Origin: Blastococcus sp. TF02A-26
GTDB taxonomy: Bacteria > Actinomycetota > Actinomycetes > Mycobacteriales > Geodermatophilaceae
Reading direction: 5' to 3'
DNA: 64,000 nucleotides
NCBI RefSeq assembly: GCF_003319125.1
Contig: NZ_QOHG01000005.1
Span: 124,001 to 188,000 of the forward strand
Below, one piece after another: positions 26,120-31,751 of this stretch. Numbering within the stretch: the first letter of the stretch is position 1; each line of letters opens with the position of its first letter. Below the pieces are notes generated by a model that was not told the origin of the DNA, did no database searches, and saw only the letters and a program-made list of their open reading frames with translations. Made by a program: the position numbers and the translations under genes.

Positions 26120-26164
26120 TACCCCCTCGGGGTACCCGCCCAATACTAGTACCCCCTGGGGGTA
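26120..26164. promoter_or_regulatory. Two CsoR-like copper operator boxes
   Basis: TACCCCCTCGGGGTA (26120-26134) and TACCCCCTGGGGGTA (26150-26164) are two palindromes whose starts are 30 bp apart (about three helix turns), 48-92 bp upstream of the ATPase start. They resemble the TACCCCnnnGGGGTA core of CsoR/RicR-type Cu(I)-sensing repressors. The cognate repressor gene is not in this window. Control is inferred from position and sequence. Confidence 0.7.
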
Positions 26165-26333
26165 TTTCAACAGGCCAGGTTTTCACTTCGAGGTCACCAT
26201 TGGTCGGGCGCGAGAGCGAGCGGGCAGGCATCAGTACGGCAGCGGGACGTGGCCCCCACCCGAAGCGGTGAGCCCACATGACGAGCTACACCGTCCGGGC
26301 AGTCGCCTGCGGGAGTACCCAGGCACTGGGGGT

Positions 26334-26621
26334 TCAGCCCGAGTAGCGGGAGGCGAAGGAAGTGCCGCCATCGGTGCTGACGAGGATGGTCGCCGGAGAG
26401 ACCGCGACGTAGATGCTCTCGACACCGTCGCGGTTGTCGACGAGCAGCGCTTCGGGTTCTGCCTGGACCGACCCCTGCTCCTTCCGTGTCGTTCCGCCGT
26501 CGGTCGACTCGTGAACGGCGCCGTCCGGCGTGACTCCGTAGAGAGGCGAGGTCGCCGCCCAGCCGAGCAGGGCGATGGTCGGCGCTTCCGGCAGGCCACC
26601 GGCCGGTCTACGAGACGCAGA
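26334..26621 (-). pseudogene. Truncated BNR/Asp-box beta-propeller (exo-alpha-sialidase-like) fragment
   Basis: The minus frame from 26621 to the TGA at 26334 has no start codon and opens directly after an in-frame TGA (26622-26624), yet reads as a coherent 95-residue C-terminus: LPEAPTIALLGWAATSPLYG, then two Asp-boxes ESTDGGTTRK and VSTDGGTSFA, with PEALLVDNRDG between. Sequences of this type are the ends of BNR-repeat 'glycosylhydrolase' genes often found in actinobacterial copper clusters. The N-terminal two-thirds is gone. The first Asp-box has lost its Trp (TR in place of TW). This is a decayed relic next to the ATPase operator. Confidence 0.6.
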
Positions 26622-26677
26622 TCAACGGACGAACGGTAGGGCTCCTGGATCGGCCGATCGCTCGTGCCGACGAAACC

Positions 26678-26944
26678 GTGAGCACCGTCCTCGACCAGGT
26701 TCGGGACGAGGTGCCAGTTCCCGAGCCTGCGGACTACGGGTTCGACGACGACCGACTCAACCGGGTCTTGGCCTTGATGACCCCGGAGGAGCGCAAGGTC
26801 TGCCTGGCCCACACCGGTCCCGGCTGCACCTGGGCCGACGCAGCGGTCATCGCGGGTCTTCCCCCTGAGTTTGGCGAGACGGTCCGCCGCAAGCGGATCC
26901 GAGTCGTCAAGGAGGTCTCACGGCGAGCAACTGCCCGCCGCTGA
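26678..26944 (+). CDS. Small HTH-like protein
   Basis: An 88-aa protein from a GTG at 26678. The C-terminal half, MTPEERKVCLAHTGPG then TWADAAVIAGLPPEFGETVRRKRIRVVKEV, looks like a helix-turn-helix of sigma-region-4 type (T-W-x-x-A-A-x-x-A-G pattern), with a basic recognition helix. The N-terminus is acidic. The function is unknown; it may be a small DNA-binding protein of mobile origin. It is followed 33 bp later by a 54-aa gene with an excellent ribosome-binding site, so they form a likely pair. No family was recognised with certainty. Confidence 0.5.
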   Translation: MSTVLDQVRDEVPVPEPADYGFDDDRLNRVLALMTPEERKVCLAHTGPGCTWADAAVIAGLPPEFGETVRRKRIRVVKEVSRRATARR

Positions 26945-26977
26945 GCAGACATCGCGAGAGAGAAGGGAGGTGATGAG

Positions 26978-27142
26978 ATGGCCACCAACCCTGGGAAGGG
27001 CTATCGCCGCGGGAGCGTGACCGGGCGCAGCCAGACCAAGGCTCCCAACGGCAACTGGGTGAAGCGCGGCTCGAACGGGCGCTTCATGGACCAGAAGACG
27101 TCGTCGGCGACGCCGTTCAAGGGCGTCCGCCGGGAGAAGTGA
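26978..27142 (+). CDS. 54-aa basic small protein with near-perfect Shine-Dalgarno
   Basis: The frame MATNPGKGYRRG...KGVRREK ends at 27142 and lies behind AAGGGAGGTGAT at 26963-26974, about as strong an anti-Shine-Dalgarno match as can occur, 3 nt before the ATG. It is rich in Gly, Lys, Arg, Asn and Ser with the motif NGRFMDQK and TPFKGVRREK. Small proteins with an NGxFMDxK/PFKGVR pattern are known to me from other bacteria and phages, but no function is known. A palindrome follows directly after the stop, fitting a terminator. Too short for routine gene calling, but composition and start signal strongly support it. Confidence 0.68.
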   Translation: MATNPGKGYRRGSVTGRSQTKAPNGNWVKRGSNGRFMDQKTSSATPFKGVRREK

Positions 27143-27147
27143 CGGCC

Positions 27148-27165
27148 GGTCCCCCTAGGGGGACC
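27148..27165 (+). terminator. 18-bp perfect palindrome after the 54-aa gene
   Basis: GGTCCCCCTAGGGGGACC begins 5 nt after the stop codon. Perfect 9+9 symmetry with no loop and no T-run. It could be a terminator stem, or an operator, since its CCCCCTAGGGGG core resembles the CsoR-like boxes at 26120-26164 but lacks the flanking TA. Confidence 0.4.
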
Positions 27166-27461
27166 TGACACGTGGGCGGCGGGTTCGGAGATGAGGCAAG
27201 CACCTCCGGGCCCGCCGCTCGGTCCCTGCTTCCTATCACTCCGGTGAGCCGATCACAGCCCGAGACAGGCTGATGCCGGGTCCGCCCAGTGGCTGCTGGC
27301 GTCATAGCCACGCATAGTGCTGACGTTCCTCTAGCGCCCGGCGACTTCTCGCGGCCTCCGGTTTCAGGGTTTCTCGACACCCCTTCGAGCCGCCCAGCAG
27401 GGCGAGAGCGGATCGAGAGTTTCCCGTATCCACGGCCTCGGCTTACGCGTAGCCGCCCACG
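27166..27461. other. Intergenic stretch between small genes and tRNA-Ser
   Basis: About 300 bp without a supported gene. Frames here are short and unlike known proteins. It is the chromosomal flank (3' side of the tRNA on the minus strand) adjoining the integrated element; nothing else was seen. Confidence 0.4.
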
Positions 27462-27549
27462 CGGAGGGCGTGGGATTCGAACCCACGAAGAGGGGTTACC
27501 TCTTAGCGGTTTTCAAGACCGCCGCACTAGGCCGCTATGCGAGCCCTCC
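27462..27549 (-). tRNA. tRNA-Ser(UGA), chimeric: 5' half from the integrated element
   Basis: Minus strand, 88 nt. Acceptor GGAGGGC pairs with GCCCTCC; discriminator G; no encoded CCA. Anticodon arm GCGGT-CTTGAAA-ACCGC gives anticodon TGA, serine. The long variable arm (AAGAGGTAACCCCTCTT) marks a class II tRNA, and the T arm is GTGGG-TTCGAAT-CCCAC. The 39 nt from 27549 to 27511 (5' half) belong to the element side of attL; the rest is chromosome. The chromosomal 5' half it replaced is at 51986-51948 and differs at 5 of 39 positions, all in the D-arm and the stretch just 3' of it, leaving acceptor and anticodon stems intact. Confidence 0.95.
27511..27525. other. attL core inside tRNA-Ser
   Basis: TTTCAAGACCGCCGC is identical to 51948-51962. 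It covers the anticodon loop and the 5' side of the anticodon stem of the tRNA. Left of it is chromosome; right of it is element. Confidence 0.85.
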
Positions 27550-27646
27550 TAGCAGCACAGATGCGCTCTGGCCTGCATCAATGCCACGTCAGCGTGCAAC
27601 TGGTGCTGCCCTCTGTTGACCGCCAGGAGCCGCTTCGTGCCACTGC

Positions 27647-27668
27647 TTGTTGCACGAGTTGTTGCACG
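27647..27668 (+). repeat. Left arm-type repeats, candidate integrase sites
   Basis: TTGTTGCACG occurs at 27647-27656 and 27659-27668, 12 bp apart, about 120 bp inside attL. A related pair lies near attR (51865-51886), also 12 bp apart and in the same orientation. Their placement suggests arm-type binding sites of the integrase or excisionase; this is inferred. Confidence 0.45.
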
Positions 27669-27692
27669 CCACGGCCATGCTACGGAGGCCCG

Positions 27693-27911
27693 TCAGCAAG
27701 CGGCTAGCAAGCCTTCGTCTTGCGAGTCCCCGGTGGCGCGGCGCTCGGCGAGTTCGCGGTCGAAGCGCGCGAAGCCTCCGACTTCGTCGAGCTGCCAAGC
27801 GGACTCGGCGGCCAAGCAGGCCTCACAGAGGCGTCCCTCTTCGCCACACACCTCGCCTGTCGCCTCGTCGGTTGCGGGGTCGTGAAGGTCGCTGATGCAC
27901 TGACCCCCCAC
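27693..27911 (-). CDS. Small Cys-containing protein at left end of element
   Basis: A 72-aa protein from GTG 27911, 10 nt after the stop of the gene before it (27922-28404). It carries a possible zinc site: Cys5, then EVCGEEGRLCEACLAAESAW (three Cys), followed by an acidic helix DEVGGFARFDRELAERRA. Function unknown. The longer frame upstream (to 28157) overlaps the neighbouring gene in another frame and looks non-coding, so the GTG at 27911 is preferred. It is likely co-transcribed with the coiled-coil gene. Confidence 0.5.
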   Translation of the reverse strand: MGGQCISDLHDPATDEATGEVCGEEGRLCEACLAAESAWQLDEVGGFARFDRELAERRATGDSQDEGLLAAC

Positions 27912-27921
27912 GCGCAGGAAG

Positions 27922-28404
27922 TCAGCGCTCAAGGCCCTGCTCACGGTCGCGGTCGAGCTGCCAGGCGTCGGCTGGTTCAGGCAGGCCGAGGCTCCGGCGA
28001 GCATCGACGGCTGCCTGATACTCCTCCACCACCTCGGCCGTGAACTCAACGCTGAGGTCATCGACGCGAGCGCGAGCGGCTCGCTCGCGCTCCTGCGCCT
28101 GGTAGCGAGCGTCGTTGGCGACGGCCAAGCGCCGTGCCGCAGCTGTGCGGTCATCACCGCTCATGCCGGGGGCCCGCTCGTAGAGGGCATCGTGATAGGC
28201 CGACTCGGCCTCGTCGAAGCGAATCTGGGCAGCATCAATGAGCCGAAGCTGCTCGTGTGCCCGGTCCTCAGGCAGCGGCTGCCTGGCTTCTGCGAGAGCC
28301 CGCCGGGCTGCTTCGTAGTCAGCCTTGAGTCGGTCGAGCCTGCGGAGCTGATGCACGACCATTGCCCTTCGACCGACGCTGTTGCTGCCAAGTGTGCGAC
28401 GCAC
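27922..28404 (-). CDS. Coiled-coil protein of unknown function
   Basis: A 160-aa Ala/Arg/Glu-rich protein that is almost wholly helical: residues 20-60 (LDRLKADYEAARRALAEARQ, PEDRAHEQLRLIDAAQIRFDEAESAYHD) and 85-135 (RRLAVANDARYQAQERERAARARVDDL, EYQAAVDARRS) show heptad-like spacing. There is no Cys, membrane segment or known motif. The Met/Arg-rich N-terminus up to about residue 14 may not be translated; an ATG at about 28362 (MVVHQLRRL) is an alternative start. Probably an element-specific accessory protein. Confidence 0.55.
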   Translation of the reverse strand: MRRTLGSNSVGRRAMVVHQLRRLDRLKADYEAARRALAEARQPLPEDRAHEQLRLIDAAQIRFDEAESAYHDALYERAPGMSGDDRTAAARRLAVANDARYQAQERERAARARVDDLSVEFTAEVVEEYQAAVDARRSLGLPEPADAWQLDRDREQGLER

Positions 28405-28472
28405 CCTCGCCGGCGGTCATGCCCGAGCCCACCGCCCGCGGGAGCGTGCAACCCGGAGTTTGAAGTACCGCG

Positions 28473-28499
28473 GGTGTCTTAGGTACCTCAGGCACCCGC
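28473..28499. repeat. 9-bp tandem repeat cluster A (three units)
   Basis: GGTGTCTTA, GGTACCTCA and GGCACCCGC lie back to back between the divergent genes at 28404 and 28539. They fit the shared consensus GRYACCYGA and its complement-like variants. Four more clusters occur at 41397, 42823, 43122 and 44071, all in the element. Confidence 0.6.
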
Positions 28500-28538
28500 T
28501 CGCCACAGACCGCGACAGGACGACAGTCGATTACGATC

Positions 28539-28811
28539 TTGATGGCTGATCGCAGCCTGGCCCACAAGATCGCCAACATGCCTGAACTCGCCTTCTCTCC
28601 CCCAGTCCCTCCGCCAGACACCGACGCGCATCGCGTCTGCCACATCAGATGCGCCTGCACGGTCGCCATGGCCATGTGCGGGCTGCTCCTCAACGGCGAG
28701 GACTGCTGCGGATGCGCCAATCAGGAGCCCCACGACGGTAAGGACTGTCCTGACTGCTGCATCGTGTGCGCGGACGTTGAGGCCATGGGCTGTCCTCGCT
28801 GCGGCTGGTAG
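28539..28811 (+). CDS. Cysteine-rich small protein
   Basis: A 90-aa protein with 15 Cys residues in the second half: VCHIRCACTVAMAMC, GEDCCGCANQ, CPDCCIVCADVEAMGCPRCGW. The pairing of CxxC/CC motifs suggests a zinc-ribbon or other metal-binding fold, but the arrangement is not one I recognise. The ATG is 40 bp after repeat cluster A and has no strong ribosome-binding site, so the true start may be at 28542 or 28578. It is one of the element's small accessory genes, divergent from the coiled-coil gene. Confidence 0.55.
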   Translation: MMADRSLAHKIANMPELAFSPPVPPPDTDAHRVCHIRCACTVAMAMCGLLLNGEDCCGCANQEPHDGKDCPDCCIVCADVEAMGCPRCGW

Positions 28812-28917
28812 GCGCAGACGGGTTGCCGGAAATCCGACCTGCGCTCACGGTCAGGCGGTGGCAGTACCCGCTTGGCAGCTCGAGCTGGTCGTGGCTGGCT
28901 GGTCTCCACCTCGGGCG

Positions 28918-29691
28918 ATGCGCACGCCAGAGTTCGTCCGCGAAGCGGTGGTCGCCCTCACCGTCGTGAACGCCCATGGCTGCTGGGTCTGGCAACGAAA
29001 GACGCGCAAGGGCTACGGCTACTTGTGGGGCCACATGGCCCATCGGCTCACCTATGAGGCCTTCATGGGCCCCATCCCCCGAGGCTTCCACCTGGACCAC
29101 CTTTGTCGGGTCCGAGCCTGTGTGAACCCCAAGCACGTCGAGCCAGTAACGCCGGCAGAGAACAACCGCCGCGCCATGGCCGTCGTCCAGCAGCACCCCG
29201 GCGAACGCGTCCATCACGCTGCGAAGCGGTGGTGCACCCACGGCCACGCCTTCGACGAGGAGAACACCGGACGGGACCGCCACGGCAAGCGCTACTGCCG
29301 GGCCTGTCGTCGAGATGCCACCCGACGAACCAGGCAGAAGCAGGGCCAAGCGCCCCGTGGACGCCAGTGGCATATCGACGAGGCCAAGTGGGCCGACCTG
29401 CGGTCATCTGTCGATCGCAGCGGTCCCACGGTCACCCGCGTCGAGTTCGCGAAACTGGCCGGCATCACACCCCAGGTCCTGGCTCAGTGGTTCAAGAACC
29501 ACAAGGGCCTGATTTGGCCCGTGGCTTCCTCCCGTCCTCTGCGCTACTACCGCTCCGAGGCCGAGCTGCTCATCGAGTGCCGCACCGACGAGAACTGGCC
29601 GAAGACTGGCCGCAGCTACCAAGACCATGCAGCCAAGCGCGGACGAGGAGGGCTTTCCTCCGATCGCACTCATGTCGTAGTTCTGTCCTGA
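28918..29691 (+). CDS. HNH endonuclease
   Basis: A 257-aa protein with an HNH nuclease core: CWVWQRKTRKGYGY, then HRLTYEAFMGPIPRGFHLDHLCR (H-x-D-H), ACVNPKHVEPVTPAENNRR (N and H). A second zinc-like module follows: CTHGHAF and YCRACRR (CxH...CxxC). The C-terminal third (VTRVEFAKLAGITPQVLAQWFKNHK) has an HTH-like appearance, a DNA-binding element that fits a homing or element-encoded nuclease. ATG 28918 is chosen because the conserved region begins there. Codon use is less biased than in flanking chromosome. Confidence 0.78.
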   Translation: MRTPEFVREAVVALTVVNAHGCWVWQRKTRKGYGYLWGHMAHRLTYEAFMGPIPRGFHLDHLCRVRACVNPKHVEPVTPAENNRRAMAVVQQHPGERVHHAAKRWCTHGHAFDEENTGRDRHGKRYCRACRRDATRRTRQKQGQAPRGRQWHIDEAKWADLRSSVDRSGPTVTRVEFAKLAGITPQVLAQWFKNHKGLIWPVASSRPLRYYRSEAELLIECRTDENWPKTGRSYQDHAAKRGRGGLSSDRTHVVVLS

Positions 29692-29704
29692 CACGGCACT
29701 ACGT

Positions 29705-30298
29705 TCACCGCAACGCCCGCCGAGCCATGGCGATACTCGCAATAGGGCTGGGGGGTGACTCGATGGTGGCCGAGTCGCTGTCTCCTTCAGAACTCAACCT
29801 CGATCGGAAGGGACTCCCAGGCGCGAAGTCGTCATCAGTGAAGCCAGGATCAAGGATCAGAACATTTCCCGACGAGGTTTGTACTGTTCCGTTAGGAACA
29901 GAGGGGTTTGACCGGACGTCGATGTCCGGTCGGTCTGACCTGCGTTTGCGCCGCTCTAACGGTTCCACGACGAACTGGTAGACGTTGGTGAACATGCGCC
30001 CGATGACCCCGCCAGCACGTCGCTCGAAGGGCGCCCGGACCGTCCGGATGAGCCCAGCGCGCTCCAACTCCGCGCGGTAGCGCCGAACCTGACGATCCGA
30101 GCAGCCGATCTCCTCTGCCTGGCCGGTCTGCAAGCCCCACACGGGCTTGGCCATGGCGTTGGAGCGCTTGGCCAGCGCCACAGCCCAGGCGACCGCGCCG
30201 CGGCTGACCCCTGAGCTGACGACTGCATCAAGCCAGCGCCCACGACGGCTCTTGTCACCGCCGCGGCGGTACGAACGATTCTCTTTGTTGGACGACAC
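29705..30298 (-). CDS. HTH protein, replication-initiator-like
   Basis: A 197-aa DNA-binding protein. Residues 15-35 (GRWLDAVVSSGVSRGAVAWAVALAKRSN) and 45-75 (WGLQTGQAEEIGCSDRQVRRYRAELERAGLI, with ERRAGGVIGRMFTNVYQF) form a winged-helix like those at the N-terminus of RepA/HTH_36-type initiators and MarR-like actinobacterial plasmid regulators. The C-terminal part (about 110-197) is Ser/Asp-rich and probably disordered. The GTG start 30298 follows GGAGATGTCCC with spacing 6-8. A role in element replication or regulation is an inference. Confidence 0.6.
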   Translation of the reverse strand: MSSNKENRSYRRGGDKSRRGRWLDAVVSSGVSRGAVAWAVALAKRSNAMAKPVWGLQTGQAEEIGCSDRQVRRYRAELERAGLIRTVRAPFERRAGGVIGRMFTNVYQFVVEPLERRKRRSDRPDIDVRSNPSVPNGTVQTSSGNVLILDPGFTDDDFAPGSPFRSRLSSEGDSDSATIESPPSPIASIAMARRALR

Positions 30299-30467
30299 GG
30301 GACATCTCCATGATGAAGGAACCCGGCGTTTGGCAACTGCGCTGCCGATTGGGCGCGTACATCTAGCCCTACGGCAACGAAAGCCTGCACACAGGTGAAC
30401 GTGTGCGCTAGAGTCGTCAGTAACTGATGGTGACGACCGGGGTGGCTTTTGCGCCAAGGTCTCTATG

Positions 30468-30498
30468 CGAGGGCTGGTCTTTGGCGGACCGGCCCTCG
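30468..30498. terminator. 12-bp stem with one G-U, hairpin after RHH gene
   Basis: CGAGGGCTGGTC (30468-30479) pairs with GACCGGCCCTCG (30487-30498), loop 7 nt. It lies downstream of the RHH gene that ends at 30521 on the minus strand; a bidirectional terminator for the two convergent or adjacent units is likely. Confidence 0.5.
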
Positions 30499-30520
30499 TT
30501 GCATTTCGTTGGCTGGTTGG

Positions 30521-30715
30521 CTAGCTCGCCTTCGCCGAGACCTCCTGCGAGGACTTGTTCTCAAGGTCCGACAGCAGCAGGGATCGCAGATACTGCGCTG
30601 GGGTCATGTTCTCCCGGTTAGCCACCTCGGCAAGACGTTGCTTCGTTCCACGAGGAAAGCGAGTCGCAACAAGGTCGCCTCGACCGCCCTCTGGGCTGAT
30701 TGCTTTTTGAGACAT
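30521..30715 (-). CDS. Ribbon-helix-helix DNA-binding protein
   Basis: A 64-aa protein (MSQKAISPEGGRGDLVATRFPRGTKQRLAEVANRENM, then TPAQYLRSLLLSDLENK) with the RHH pattern: a strand with LVATRFPRGTK, a helix QRLAEVANRENM, a turn and a helix TPAQYLRSLLLS. Typical of Arc/MetJ or MobC-type proteins that bind operator or nic regions. In a mobilizable element it could be the relaxase accessory or an autoregulator, but it is 14 kb from the relaxase. Its stop is followed by a strong hairpin. Confidence 0.65.
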   Translation of the reverse strand: MSQKAISPEGGRGDLVATRFPRGTKQRLAEVANRENMTPAQYLRSLLLSDLENKSSQEVSAKAS

Positions 30716-30822
30716 GGGTTAACCATCACGCGAAAAGCAGCCGCGCGCGCGGATGGTTGCGCTCATGCCGAGCGAGCAACGCGAGCGAGGCCCGGCCAAA
30801 TCCAGCCGAGCCCCGCCATATC

Positions 30823-31170
30823 CTAGAAGGGCCACCCCGGAAGGCGGCAGTCCCCAGCAGGCCGTGGCCGCCAGTACAGGTCTCGCTCAACGACGTTCCT
30901 ACCGCAGATCAAGAGTTGCTCCAGCTCAGCAAGGCTGACGTAGCCCCACTCTGCGCTTATTGGATCGCTGAGGCAGGCGTACCCGAACGCCAGCGCCTCT
31001 TCCTCGTCGTACTCGATGACCCACCAGTCGCAACTTCCGAAGAAATAGTGCTCCGTCACAACCCGCTCCCTGAGCGGGATGCGCTCGGTCCGGTGGAGAC
31101 CTGGCGTAGTGCCCGGCTTCGGATAGAACTCATGGCCTCGCCGCTCACGGTGAATCTCCGGGCGGCTCAT
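30823..31170 (-). CDS. DUF2958-like protein
   Basis: A 115-aa protein. The region RVVTEHYFFGSCDWWVIEYDEEEALAFGYACLSD then AEWGYVSLAELEQLL has the hallmark pattern W-x-E-Y/F-D...FG...E-x-G-Y-x-S-L-x-E-L of DUF2958. The family is linked to plasmids and integrative elements, and its role is unknown. The ATG 31170 overlaps the stop of the gene at 31167 by 4 nt (ATGA), so the two are translationally coupled. A longer start at 31233 adds residues with no homology. Confidence 0.65.
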   Translation of the reverse strand: MSRPEIHRERRGHEFYPKPGTTPGLHRTERIPLRERVVTEHYFFGSCDWWVIEYDEEEALAFGYACLSDPISAEWGYVSLAELEQLLICGRNVVERDLYWRPRPAGDCRLPGWPF

Positions 31171-31322
31171 CGCTCGCCTTCCAATGTTGGCGAGGCGAGC
31201 AGGACATCTAGCTCCAACTCCCAATCCAGGCACACGAGTCGCCTCGCTCGCGCAGGTTCGCGAACATTCATTTCTTGCGATAATTTCAGCTCAGTAACCA
31301 AGGCTGTCTCCTTGTTGCTCAT
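31167..31322 (-). CDS. Small protein coupled to the DUF2958-like gene
   Basis: A 51-aa protein (MSNKETALVTELKL, then SQEMNVREPARARRLVCLDW, ELELDVLLASPTLEGER). Acidic, no recognised motif, no membrane segment. It overlaps the next gene by 4 nt. The ATG at 31322 immediately abuts a G+C-rich hairpin at 31323-31353, so translation may start very close to the transcript end or be regulated by that structure. Small size lowers confidence, but the coupling supports it. Confidence 0.45.
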   Translation of the reverse strand: MSNKETALVTELKLSQEMNVREPARARRLVCLDWELELDVLLASPTLEGER

Positions 31323-31751
31323 GGCCCCGGCCGAATCCACCCGGCGCGGGGCCCTTTTCTCTTCGCGGAAGCGCCTCCGCTTCTTTGGCGGAGGCGCCAA
31401 AGGCTCTTGCGTCCTGCCGGAACGGCGGGTCAAGCAGCGGGAGCCGAGCTGTTGCTGCCGGAGTTGAGAAGCAACCGGGGCGCGAAGCGCCACCGCAGAT
31501 GCCGGCGCGAGAGGTCGGCGGGAGCGCTTGACGCGTCGGGCCGTCAGGACCACGACGCCGAAGGCGTCGTCACGCCAGGTCACGACGCGCCAGGGCTGAC
31601 CGCGGTAGCTGTACTGCTACGTCTCGCGCGTCTCCCGCGTCGCGAGGCCTGCACGGACGGTCGCGACTGGCCGATTAGTCTTGCCTTCGCCACTGGCCGA
31701 GGTTCGGCCGACGGAGGAGCGGTCGCGGCCGCTATCAGGGGGGAACGCTTC
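31323..31751. other. 430-bp non-coding region with hairpins ahead of the Mod gene
   Basis: Two hairpins are clear: GGCCCCG/CGGGGCC (31323-31329 with 31347-31353) followed by CTTTTCT on the plus strand, and a 10-bp perfect stem GCGCCTCCGC/GCGGAGGCGC (31371-31380 with 31388-31397). Several CG-rich short palindromes (for example TCTCGCGCGTCTCCCGCGTCGCGAG near 31623-31650, read in pieces) follow. No gene is supported. The promoter of the restriction-modification operon should lie in its right part. Confidence 0.45.

Noticed and set aside
26231-26812. A 193-codon minus frame opposite the HTH-like gene
   Set aside because: It is Ser/Arg/Pro-rich with no homology. The neighbouring minus frame carries the Asp-box relic and the plus frame from 26678 has the better coding signal.
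27148-27165. GGTCCCCCTAGGGGGACC as a third CsoR box
   Set aside because: It lacks the TA/TA ends of the other two, lies after a gene, and has no copper gene downstream; kept as a likely terminator.
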